From the IMG/VR virus record IMGVR_UViG_3300030110_005075, positions 1 through 29,703 of that record: a stretch of 29,703 nt of DNA, one strand, 5' to 3'. The notes beneath the pieces are model-generated. The model was not told the DNA's origin. It searched no databases and was given only the letters and a program-made list of their open reading frames with translations. Positions 5,117-10,928 of this stretch are shown here, in pieces (the first letter of the stretch is position 1; every line of letters starts with the position of its first letter). Made by a program: the position numbers and the translations under genes. This stretch comes from a virus.

Positions 5117-5326
5117 ATGCTTATATATAGAAGATATTAAAAGTTAATTCTATTAAAAAATTAAGTAACTCCTGAGCGAACTAAAACGTACTATGAAGGT
5201 ACTAAGTAAATCATTGTATTATAAAGATTAATTGGTCAAAGTACGTTAGTACGTTGAGTTTCAGAGTTAAAGGATAAAAATTGTACTACTAACTTTTAAT
5301 TTCTTCTATATGTGTTACTATACATC
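5117..5326. promoter_or_regulatory. divergent control region with long inverted repeat
   Basis: This region lies between leftward terS and the rightward basic gene. AACTTTTAATNTCTTCTATA plus three more bases occurs on the - strand at 5145-5123 and on the + strand at 5291-5313, with 21 of 23 positions equal. In each case it ends a few bases before the start codon. This suggests two copies of one promoter or operator controlling both genes. Neither gene has a clear Shine-Dalgarno site, so transcripts may be leaderless or nearly so. Confidence 0.6.
5185..5255. repeat. AGTACGTT repeats upstream of terS
   Basis: AGTACGTT occurs twice in tandem (5240-5247 and 5248-5255) and once inverted as AACGTACT (5185-5192). 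A related GGTACTA lies at 5199-5205. They sit between the arms of the 23-base inverted repeat. They could be a packaging (pac) site bound by TerS, or an operator. Confidence 0.5.
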
Positions 5327-5551
5327 ATGCGAAATTATAAAAAAGAGTACGAAAAGTATCATTCTAAGCCAAGTGAACGCAAGAGAAGGTCCTCCAGAAA
5401 CAAGGCCCGTAGAAAATTAGGCGATAAAAAAGGTTATGACGTTTCGCACCGTGATTCGAACCCCATGAATAATAAAAAAAGTAATCTCAAACATTCCAAG
5501 CCATCCAAGAACCGTTCATTCAAAAGAACGAAAAAAGCAAGAGAGGCTTAG
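5327..5551 (+). CDS. small very basic HNH-motif-like protein (74 aa)
   Basis: Begins MRNYKKEYEKYHSKPSERKRRSSRNKARRKL and is packed with Lys and Arg, so it surely binds nucleic acid. The later part DVSHRDSNPMNNKKSNLKHSKPSKNRS matches a family common in marine phages, with the pattern (D)V(D/S)HRDxNPxNNxxxNL, like the core of an HNH nuclease. Whether it cuts DNA is unknown, and the rest of an HNH domain is missing. The start at 5327 is preferred over the GTG at 5312 because it fits the family start. It has no clear ribosome site. The stop overlaps the convergent gene 5548-5745 by four bases (TTAG). Confidence 0.75.
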   Translation: MRNYKKEYEKYHSKPSERKRRSSRNKARRKLGDKKGYDVSHRDSNPMNNKKSNLKHSKPSKNRSFKRTKKAREA

Positions 5552-5745
5552 TCTAAGAAAAACTTAGGATCTTCCGTTACTGGTGCTAAAATTTTTCGGA
5601 GAGCTTCAAACCCTTGACCACGAACCGTGTTCCATTCCTCACGAGTATAGGTCCTATCATAATGAGGATTCCAAAACTTCACCGTAATCATGCCACATTT
5701 TGTGCATTCATGTATCCTTTTTACAGGACTATTAGGCAGTATCAT
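5548..5745 (-). CDS. hypothetical small protein with one CxxC (65 aa)
   Basis: Not recognised. It has a perfect ribosome site (AAGGAGGT) and a near-consensus sigma70 promoter 24 bases upstream, so it is likely strongly expressed early by host polymerase. The single CTKC (14-17) and nearby His and Trp residues (KFWNPHYDRTY) could form half of a zinc site. The end is acidic or hydrophobic (PKFFLD). It contains one copy of the oriented CCGTGNNCC motif. Confidence 0.75.
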   Translation of the reverse strand: MILPNSPVKRIHECTKCGMITVKFWNPHYDRTYTREEWNTVRGQGFEALRKILAPVTEDPKFFLD

Positions 5746-5768
5746 AACTACCTCCTTTTCGGTGCAAT

Positions 5769-5797
5769 ATTATATGATTTTTTATAAGATATGTAAA
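5769..5797 (-). promoter_or_regulatory. near-consensus sigma70 promoter
   Basis: On the - strand TTTACA (5797-5792), a 17-base spacer, then TATAAT (5774-5769). This matches the -35 at 5 of 6 and the -10 at 6 of 6. It drives gene 5548-5745 with a leader of roughly 20 bases. It is the best bacterial promoter I see in the window. Confidence 0.85.
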
Positions 5798-5960
5798 GCC
5801 CCGCAAGAGGACAAATGCGGGGCGAGGAGCGGAAAGTTAGTGATTTAACGGGCCAAATATATGAATAGTGGGAGTCGAACCGCCCGAACCACTTACGCTT
5901 TCACCTCACGATTAAGCCAGGCACTTTCCATTGCCTGTAAAGGTAGGTTCTATCCCGACT
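5798..5960 (-). ncRNA. candidate structured RNA
   Basis: A gene-free stretch rich in hairpins. Read on the - strand: GGATAG-AAC-CTACC near 5953-5941, CAGGCA / TGCCTG near 5937-5918, AGTGG / CCACT near 5893-5869 (its loop holds two GGTTCG units), and GCCCCGC / GCGGGGC at 5823-5798. AGTCGGGA at 5960 could pair with TCCCACT near 5868, closing the unit. The GGTTCGACTCC string resembles a tRNA T arm, but no tRNA fold could be drawn. It lies between the terminator at 5965-5981 and the promoter at 5769-5797. Strand and function are uncertain. Confidence 0.35.
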
Positions 5961-5964
5961 TTAA

Positions 5965-5981
5965 AAGGGTGGCTCACCCTT
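5965..5981 (-). terminator. leftward terminator of the small-gene chain
   Basis: AAGGGTG (5965-5971) and CACCCTT (5975-5981) form a perfect 7-bp stem with a 3-base loop. On the - strand the stem runs into TTTTAA. It lies 17 bases after the stop of gene 5998-6225 and probably ends the leftward operon that begins near 7574. Confidence 0.7.
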
Positions 5982-5997
5982 AAACTCTATAACTGGT

Positions 5998-6225
5998 TTA
6001 CTCATCCGAAATCGTGTAGTTTTTGAAACATTCTGGGTCAAGCGGTGGTCCGTAGTAGATGGTAACATTGTCTTCAATACCTTCGGTCCACGTTTGGTGG
6101 TAGTATTTATTTTCATCGAGTTCCCCTTGTGAGTGACAAACCTTACACTGTTCAATTGATTCCTCTGCTTCAAATAATAATCTGACATATCCATTTCCTT
6201 TGCAGTTGTGACATATCATTACCAA
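5998..6225 (-). CDS. DnaJ-type zinc-knuckle protein (75 aa)
   Basis: Two Cys motifs, CHNCKGNG (C5, C8) and CKVCHSQG (C27, C30), match the CxxCxGxG zinc knuckle of DnaJ. Here they occur alone, without a J domain. Such small knuckle proteins in phages are of unknown role; zinc-dependent protein or nucleic acid binding is likely. The second half is acidic and aromatic (HQTWTEGIEDNVTIYYGPPLDPECF). It has a strong ribosome site (AAGGAG) and a 7-base overlap with the GcrA-like gene upstream. It is last in the leftward chain. Confidence 0.75.
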   Translation of the reverse strand: MVMICHNCKGNGYVRLLFEAEESIEQCKVCHSQGELDENKYYHQTWTEGIEDNVTIYYGPPLDPECFKNYTISDE

Positions 6226-6461
6226 CTCCTTTGATGCGTGTCGTAATACTTTGTAATCTTTTCATGTCTTCTCCTTTTTGGTTTTGAATCTTTAACAGGT
6301 TGATGACCTTTTTTTAATCGGTGTCGGTACATGGCACCTAATACAGAATTCTTACTACGTCCAAAAATAGTACCGATCTGTGAATACGAATACTTTTCTT
6401 TTAGTTTTTCAATGAGATCTAAGTCACGTTGCGTATATTTTTTTTCGAATCTACTTCTCAT
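6219..6461 (-). CDS. GcrA-like helix-turn-helix regulator (80 aa)
   Basis: The first 50 residues resemble the DNA-binding domain of GcrA-type regulators: YTQRDLDLIEKLKEKYSYSQIGTIFGRSKNSVLGAMYRHRL, with the pattern (S/Y)xxQIxxxxGxxxNxVxGxxxRxxL. A basic tail follows (KPKRRRHEKITK). GcrA is a cell-cycle transcription regulator of Alphaproteobacteria that works with sigma70. A phage copy may redirect host transcription or control phage genes. The perfect site AAGGAGGT before the ATG predicts strong translation. ATGA overlap with the 45-codon gene upstream. Confidence 0.75.
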   Translation of the reverse strand: MRSRFEKKYTQRDLDLIEKLKEKYSYSQIGTIFGRSKNSVLGAMYRHRLKKGHQPVKDSKPKRRRHEKITKYYDTHQRSW

Positions 6462-6595
6462 TCGTACCTCCTTATTATAATCTTATGCACCCTCTCCCAT
6501 TGTAGTCTGGTAGCTACCTCTCGACCGTTCCGTGGTTCGCGAAGCGCTTTCAATGATGCTTTTAACTTGCGTAATTTCTTTTCACACTTAGTCAT
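6458..6595 (-). CDS. hypothetical basic small protein (45 aa)
   Basis: A short ORF: ATG at 6595, TGA at 6460-6458 overlapping the start of the GcrA-like gene (ATGA). It begins MTKCEKKLRKLKASLKAL and continues basic (REPRNGREVATRLQWERVHK), probably a helical pair. The phage chain would otherwise have a 140-base hole here. The ribosome site GGGAG lies about 9 bases upstream of the ATG. Not recognised. Confidence 0.6.
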   Translation of the reverse strand: MTKCEKKLRKLKASLKALREPRNGREVATRLQWERVHKIIIRRYE

Positions 6596-6599
6596 CTTT

Positions 6600-6773
6600 C
6601 TATTCTCCCAGTTTAATTAACACACGGCGTAACCATGAGTCTTCTTGTTTTATCTCATAATACAACCAAATACAATAATCATCATCCCCTGGACATGTTC
6701 GCATGAAACTCCAGAACGGGGAAAAGTAAATTAACATCCCCGTAATGATGATCATTGCCAACCATTTATTCAC
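6600..6773 (-). CDS. small membrane protein (57 aa)
   Basis: I chose the GTG at 6773, which overlaps the stop of the DUF6378 gene (GTGAATAA). A TTG at 6797 would give 65 residues. The N-terminal part (MNKWLAMIIITGMLIYFSPFWSF) is one hydrophobic span. Two Cys (TCPGDDDYC) follow, then a helical charged tail (QEDSWLRRVLIKLGE). It could sit in the inner membrane with the Cys pair outside. Not recognised. It may be a host-takeover or lysis-related peptide, but nothing decides this. Confidence 0.6.
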   Translation of the reverse strand: MNKWLAMIIITGMLIYFSPFWSFMRTCPGDDDYCIWLYYEIKQEDSWLRRVLIKLGE

Positions 6774-7032
6774 GGCGTTTAATGATTTCCCCTGCAATTG
6801 CGGCGTAAGCGGCTAGGTCAACATAGCTGTCATGTTTCGTTGCATGCATACTTCTTGCAATCTTTACTAGCCCCATCATAATAGCAACTTGATCAGGACG
6901 AATAGGCGTCTCGAGATACGTGGACCATAAATCAGCAATGCGAGTATGATTCACAAGTTTATCACCGTAGTCTTCGTGACGGTCACCCGCGACTAATTCT
7001 TTTGCTTCTAGTAATATGTCTTCACAAATCAC
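6766..7032 (-). CDS. DUF6378 protein (88 aa)
   Basis: Matches the phage DUF6378 pattern over its whole length: ILLEAKELVAGDRHEDYGD (about 6-24), NHTRIADLWSTYL, PDQVAIMMGLVKIARS, DSYVDLAAYAAIAGEI. All blocks are present and it has typical length. The function of the family is not established. The all-helical, His/Asp/Glu-rich pattern somewhat recalls MazG-type nucleotide hydrolases, which is only a suggestion. The start is GTG at 7032, overlapping the stop of the upstream membrane gene (GTGA). Confidence 0.8.
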   Translation of the reverse strand: MICEDILLEAKELVAGDRHEDYGDKLVNHTRIADLWSTYLETPIRPDQVAIMMGLVKIARSMHATKHDSYVDLAAYAAIAGEIIKRRE

Positions 7033-7196
7033 TGAAGCCTCGCTCTCTCTTCTTGCGAACGCATTCTTTTTTCATAATACCCACGCAGTTTTAACATTTC
7101 TATTTCATCTTCTCTACCTTGCCACCAACGACCGAGATAAAAAACAATGCCCCAAGAAATACCTAAACTTATTAAAGTCCAAAAATCAAGCATCAT
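7029..7196 (-). CDS. small membrane protein with coiled tail (55 aa)
   Basis: A short ORF: ATG at 7196 overlapping the stop of gene 7193-7378 (ATGA), TGA at 7031-7029 overlapping the GTG of the DUF6378 gene. One N-terminal membrane span (LDFWTLISLGISWGIVFYLGRWW) is followed by a charged helix (REDEIEMLKLRGYYEKRMRSQEERARLQ). A small anchored phage protein. No family is recognised. The overlaps at both ends strongly support it as a gene. Confidence 0.65.
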   Translation of the reverse strand: MMLDFWTLISLGISWGIVFYLGRWWQGREDEIEMLKLRGYYEKRMRSQEERARLQ

Positions 7197-7378
7197 GCGG
7201 ACCCCTCTGGTTCTGTTATCGCAAGGTAATGTTCCTCGCCTATTTCATTACCCAAGTCCCATTGAACGCGTACCCAAACATCAATGTTCTCACCACCATG
7301 TTTATCAACGAATTCTTGAGACGTCATCTCTGCAGCATCTTGCTCCATATCCATAAGCCAGTTTTTTACACTACCCAT
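7193..7378 (-). CDS. hypothetical acidic small protein (61 aa)
   Basis: Not recognised. The ribosome site AAGGAGAAG precedes the ATG at 7378 and lies inside the end of the ribbon-helix-helix gene. The protein has an acidic helical first half (NWLMDMEQDAAEMTSQEFVDKHG) and a strand-like second half (IDVWVRVQWDLGNEIGEEHYLAITEPEG). Part of the leftward chain 7574-5998. Confidence 0.65.
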   Translation of the reverse strand: MGSVKNWLMDMEQDAAEMTSQEFVDKHGGENIDVWVRVQWDLGNEIGEEHYLAITEPEGSA

Positions 7379-7574
7379 TTTTCTTCTCCTTATGTTTATT
7401 TACTAACCATACAATCTGATTACTGATGGAACGTAAATCTTTATCTGCTAACTTCTTAAGATCTTTCCACGTATTAAGTGGAACTGTTACAGACTTATAT
7501 TTATCCGTGTTCATAATTTTCCTTTCTGGCCAAAAGACCGTGTGTTTATAAAAAGTAACTAATCTATCTTCCAT
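7371..7574 (-). CDS. ribbon-helix-helix-like DNA-binding protein
   Basis: The C-terminal 47 residues fit a ribbon-helix-helix fold: strand YKSVTVPL, helix NTWKDLKKLADKD, then the turn RSIS and helix NQIVWLVNKHKEK. Arc/CopG-type proteins bind operators as dimers. Two in-frame starts have good ribosome sites: ATG 7574 (AAGGAGAAAGCT) giving 67 residues, and ATG 7514 (AGAAAGGA) giving 47. The longer form has an aromatic N-terminal extension. It is the first gene of the leftward regulatory chain and may autoregulate it. Confidence 0.65.
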   Translation of the reverse strand: MEDRLVTFYKHTVFWPERKIMNTDKYKSVTVPLNTWKDLKKLADKDLRSISNQIVWLVNKHKEKKNG

Positions 7575-7617
7575 AGCTTTCTCCTTAATATAAAAGACAA
7601 TATAAGAATTTATTTTA

Positions 7618-9063
7618 TTAAGTCAACCATTCCTTTAATTCTTCGCCTAAAACTTTTGCGGCAATGTCTATTTTATTTCGAAGACTCTTAACAATCTTTT
7701 CATCAACAGTCTTCTCTGTCATTAAATCAATGTAAGTAACGCTTTTGGCTTGACCAATACGATGCGCTCTATCCTCTGATTGAATTCTTTTTTCTAAATC
7801 GTAGTTGTTAGAATAATAAACAACAGTGCTTGCGGCAGTCAACGTCAAGCCGTAGCCGGCAGTCTGTTGATTACCTACAAAAAATCGCAAGGAATTGTCT
7901 GGATCCTGAAAGCGCTTGACAATCTCTTGCCTTTCCTTATCTGGTGTGTCACCAAAATAAGTTGATACACTATCGACCCCGTATTCCTTTTCTATCTCCT
8001 GTCTGATGTTACGAATATCTTGTCGATAGTTAGCCCATATAATAACTTTTCCATCTGTTTCAGCAAGTATATTCATTAATTCTTTTATACGATTATTTTT
8101 AAATGTCTGGATTTCTCCGTCTTCTCCTGTAAGATGCCCGCAACTAATTTGATGTAGTCGTAATAGTTGTGTCATTACAGTAGGCGCCGTAACCAAACCA
8201 CCCTTCTCAAGTTCTGCTAAAGCAAACTCTTTCATTGTTGAATACGCTTTCTTTTGTTCATCTGATAACTCAACAACTCTCTTCGTATAAACTTTAGGTG
8301 GTAGATCTAAACAATCTTCTTTCAATACTCTATAGGAATAAGGTTCTAACAATCCACTGAGCTCGCCCAAGTTTCGGTAACCAACAACTTTATTAAAGAT
8401 GTGTGTACCAACATTTGTTTTTACTTGAATGCAGTATCTACTTTTAAAACTATAGTAAGAAGAAAATCCTAAGATCGCCGGATCAAGAAATTCACATTGT
8501 GAAAATAAATCAATTGGATCTTTTGTAACAGGAGACCCTGTTAGAATTCTTTTAAACTTTGCAAGTGTACCAAGCTTTAAAATATTTTTTGTTTGTTGTG
8601 CTTTTGGATTTTTTATCGTGGTGCTTTCATCTACTGCCATCAATGCACGATGACCATTTAGAAATTGTTCCGCGAACCGTGCACCCTTAGTCGTACGAAG
8701 CGCTTCAACATTCATTAACAATATGTCAAGCGTCAGATCCTTCGGGTCCCTTATAATACTCTTTAATAATTCTTTCTCTGTCTTATTAGGAGTTGGTGTC
8801 CATGATACAATATAAGGTTCAACGTGATCAGGCAAGTGATTAGGTATCTCTTGTTTCTCCCAGTTACGATACACGCCCTTTGGTGCAATAATAAGAGCAC
8901 CATTAATATAGCCTTGGTCATACAACATAGACATATTATCAATGAGAACTTTCGACTTACCTGTTCCCATTTCCATAAATAAACCATAGGATTCTTTCTC
9001 CCATGACTTTTCTAATGCAGTTTTTTGATGTGCATACGGCACAGTCTTAAATGGATAATCCAT
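7618..9063 (-). CDS. SNF2-family DNA helicase/translocase
   Basis: A compact phage SF2 helicase of 481 residues. Motif I (Walker A) is EMGTGKS (31-37), motif Ia is in LIIAPKGVYRNW, motif II is DEST (145-148) in place of DEAH, and motif III is LTGSP (174-178). The C-terminal RecA lobe has VIIWANYRQDI, GYGLTLTAAS near 403 and motif VI QSEDRAHRIGQ (about 428-438), the SNF2 signature. Such proteins use ATP to move on duplex DNA and in phages belong to replication or recombination modules. It is transcribed leftward, divergent from the rest of the replication genes, with an AAGGAGAAG ribosome site. It contains one oriented CCGTGNNCC motif. Confidence 0.93.
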   Translation of the reverse strand: MDYPFKTVPYAHQKTALEKSWEKESYGLFMEMGTGKSKVLIDNMSMLYDQGYINGALIIAPKGVYRNWEKQEIPNHLPDHVEPYIVSWTPTPNKTEKELLKSIIRDPKDLTLDILLMNVEALRTTKGARFAEQFLNGHRALMAVDESTTIKNPKAQQTKNILKLGTLAKFKRILTGSPVTKDPIDLFSQCEFLDPAILGFSSYYSFKSRYCIQVKTNVGTHIFNKVVGYRNLGELSGLLEPYSYRVLKEDCLDLPPKVYTKRVVELSDEQKKAYSTMKEFALAELEKGGLVTAPTVMTQLLRLHQISCGHLTGEDGEIQTFKNNRIKELMNILAETDGKVIIWANYRQDIRNIRQEIEKEYGVDSVSTYFGDTPDKERQEIVKRFQDPDNSLRFFVGNQQTAGYGLTLTAASTVVYYSNNYDLEKRIQSEDRAHRIGQAKSVTYIDLMTEKTVDEKIVKSLRNKIDIAAKVLGEELKEWLT

Positions 9064-9158
9064 AACTTCTCCTTGTTTTTTTAATTATTCTTTCTAAAGA
9101 TGCATTTAATGCTTGATTTATTTTTTTGCAAGGACTAAATGGAGGAAGGAGAAAGCTT
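9064..9158. promoter_or_regulatory. divergent intergenic region of the replication module
   Basis: 95 bases between the SNF2 helicase and the rightward replication genes. It is T-rich, and leftward promoters could lie in the AT tract. Rightward, TTGATT with a 17-base spacer before TAAATG (about 9112-9140) is a weak promoter candidate. It ends in GGAGGAAGGAGAAAGCT, a strong ribosome site. The box AGGAGAAAGCT recurs at 9473-9483 and, inverted, at 7575-7585. Confidence 0.4.
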
Positions 9159-9464
9159 ATGACAGTTTATGTAGTACAAGAAAAACCAGGAGTAGATATG
9201 ACCGATGCTCTTCGCTTTGGTGATTTCCAAGAGTTATTACCAAGAAAAGATCAATTGGTTATTAGTTCTAAGCCTGTTATTCACTCTCTCAGAAAAAAAC
9301 TTAGAGACTTTTCTGATGAGGACTATATATTATGTCTAGGTGATCCATCCATCATTGCTGTAGTAGCAGCGGTGGCATCTGATTTAAATCGCGGTAGATT
9401 TAAATTACTTAAATGGGATCGTAGATTAGAAAAATATTATCCCGTGGAGGTAAACATTAACTAA
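9159..9464 (+). CDS. hypothetical phage protein of replication module (101 aa)
   Basis: The start is ATG 9159, with a very strong ribosome site. An upstream TTG at 9126 is less likely. The protein has strands and a hydrophobic core (TVYVVQEKPG; DQLVISSKP; DEDYILCLGDPSIIAVVAAVASDLNRGRFKLLKWDRR). The block YILCLGDPSIIAVVAAVA followed by a basic end is of a sort I associate with small phage proteins next to replication genes. It has no recognised catalytic motif. It precedes the coiled-coil and SSB-like genes and is probably cotranscribed with them. Confidence 0.75.
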   Translation: MTVYVVQEKPGVDMTDALRFGDFQELLPRKDQLVISSKPVIHSLRKKLRDFSDEDYILCLGDPSIIAVVAAVASDLNRGRFKLLKWDRRLEKYYPVEVNIN

Positions 9465-9485
9465 ACAAATATAGGAGAAAGCTAT

Positions 9486-10037
9486 ATGTCATTATTTGAA
9501 GAAACTAAAAAAAATATCGATGACTTTAAACAGTCAGGCGATGATCGGTTACGAACTTTAGGAGAGCGTTGTGAAGACCTTGAAGAAGTACGTGAAGATA
9601 TAAAGACAGCGAAAGCAAAATTAAAAGCTTTAGAAGAAGATCAATTCAAATTAGAAAATGAATCTATTCCAACATTGCTAGAGGAATTGAATATGAAGTC
9701 TGTTACACTTACAACAGGAACAAAAGTTTCTGTAGAAGAAGTATATAAGGCACATATAAGTGAAGACAATAAATCCGATGCGTTTGCATGGTTAAGAGAA
9801 AATGGGTTTGACGATATAATTAAAAATGATATTGTCGTGACCTTTGGAAGAGGAGAAGAAGATAACGCTTCTGAATTGTATCAGAGATTGCGCGATGAAG
9901 GGCAAGCTCCAATACAAAAGAGCGGTGTTCATGCCTCTACCTTAAAAGCTTTTGTTAAGGAGCAAATACAAAAAGGTGTTGATTTGCCCCAAGACAAATT
10001 TGGTGTCTATGTAACCAACAAAGTGAAAATTACATAG
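9486..10037 (+). CDS. coiled-coil phage protein of replication module (183 aa)
   Basis: Not firmly recognised. Residues about 25-70 form an acidic/basic heptad-like coiled coil (ERCEDLEEVREDIKTAKAKLKALEEDQFKLENE). After it comes a conserved-looking domain: VTLTTGTKVSVEEVYKAHIS, DAFAWLRENGFDDIIKNDIVVTFGRGE, then GVHASTLKAFVKEQIQKG and FGVYVTNKVKI. This arrangement recurs in phages next to SSB-like genes, which makes a role in replication or recombination likely. The ribosome box AGGAGAAAGCT is the same as in the previous gene. It is cotranscribed with the SSB-like gene 28 bases downstream. Confidence 0.7.
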   Translation: MSLFEETKKNIDDFKQSGDDRLRTLGERCEDLEEVREDIKTAKAKLKALEEDQFKLENESIPTLLEELNMKSVTLTTGTKVSVEEVYKAHISEDNKSDAFAWLRENGFDDIIKNDIVVTFGRGEEDNASELYQRLRDEGQAPIQKSGVHASTLKAFVKEQIQKGVDLPQDKFGVYVTNKVKIT

Positions 10038-10065
10038 TGAAACTTGAAAACTGAAAGAGGAAATT

Positions 10066-10860
10066 ATGGCGAAGAATGCTATGACGACTAAGAAAGAAAC
10101 AAAAGTGTTAGCAGAGGTTATCCCTTTTGAAAACTTTGGATCAATGGGTTTTGATACTATTGATACACAAGACTACGCTACACCAAGGCTTAAAGCTTTG
10201 ATGGCATTATCTCCAGAGGTACAGGATGAGACTGTTCCTGGAGCAAAGGCTGGCATGATATACAACAGCGTGACAGAAGAATTGTACAGTGGTGAGACTG
10301 GCATTCGTGTAATCCCTTGTGGTTTCGCAAGAGAATACGTTGAATGGTCTAACATTGGTACAGGATCTAATGCACCTGTTAATGTCTATCCCGCAACTTC
10401 AGATATTCTCTCACAAACAACGAGAGACAATATGAATAAAGATAGACTGGAGAATGGTAACTACATTGAAACATGTGCTAATCATTTTCTTTATGTTCTA
10501 AATGACAACGAGGCATCTTCAGGAATGCTAGGTGCACCTTGTGTTATCACACTCAAATCAACAGGGTATAAACGAAGTAAGAAATTTAATTCTCTTATTC
10601 GTTCCGTGATCCCTTCTGCGTGGCCAATGTTTTCTGGTATCTTTAAAGTTACCACAACAAAACAGAAAAACGACAAAGGAACATGGCACTCTTTTGATTT
10701 CGCTTTCGATCGACTACTCGATCAAGGTAATGAAAAGGACATTGCGATCTTTAATTCTGCGAAAACTTTTGCTGAAACCGTTTCAAAGGGTGAGGCTAAA
10801 ATATCACAGGAAAGAGGAGAAGGCAATGCGACTACGACGGAAGAAGCTGTTCCGTTTTAG
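10066..10860 (+). CDS. putative single-stranded DNA-binding protein
   Basis: A 264-residue protein between the coiled-coil gene and the primase. The body is beta-rich with aromatic and basic residues (ALMALSPEVQDE, GIRVIPCGFAREYVEW, FLYVLNDNEASSG, APCVITLKSTGYKRSKKFNSLIRS, WHSFDFAFDR). The end is acidic and finishes TTTEEAVPF, like the SSB C-terminal tip (DDDIPF) that recruits replication proteins. The block on CVITLKSTGYKRSKKFN is typical of phage SSB-like proteins of unknown name. The call rests on tail and context, not on a proven OB fold. A strong terminator follows. Confidence 0.65.
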   Translation: MAKNAMTTKKETKVLAEVIPFENFGSMGFDTIDTQDYATPRLKALMALSPEVQDETVPGAKAGMIYNSVTEELYSGETGIRVIPCGFAREYVEWSNIGTGSNAPVNVYPATSDILSQTTRDNMNKDRLENGNYIETCANHFLYVLNDNEASSGMLGAPCVITLKSTGYKRSKKFNSLIRSVIPSAWPMFSGIFKVTTTKQKNDKGTWHSFDFAFDRLLDQGNEKDIAIFNSAKTFAETVSKGEAKISQERGEGNATTTEEAVPF

Positions 10861-10867
10861 GTAGCGA

Positions 10868-10917
10868 AGAGGGGGCCCCAAATCCTCCGTGGTAAGAACC
10901 GGGGCCCTCTTTTATTT
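10868..10917 (+). terminator. terminator after the SSB-like gene
   Basis: AGAGGGGGCCCC (10868-10879) pairs with GGGGCCCTCT (10901-10910), leaving two bulged G, with a 21-base loop and a TTTATTTT tail. It ends the transcript 9159-10860 and should lower expression of the primase behind it. This would fit high SSB and low primase demand. Confidence 0.85.
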
Positions 10918-10928
10918 TAAAGGGTGTT

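Noticed and set aside
5868-5950. Possible tRNA gene on the - strand because of GGTTCGACTCC
   Set aside because: The T stem has two mismatches, no matching 5' acceptor strand of 7 bases is present, and no anticodon arm can be drawn. Kept only as part of an uncertain structured RNA.
5961-6194. 77-codon ORF on the - strand in another frame of the DnaJ-type knuckle gene
   Set aside because: It has no ribosome site, covers the terminator, and the other frame has clear CxxCxGxG motifs with a good start.
7016-7426. 136-codon + strand ORF
   Set aside because: It is antisense to three coupled leftward genes. Its start lacks a ribosome site and its composition is that of a shadow.
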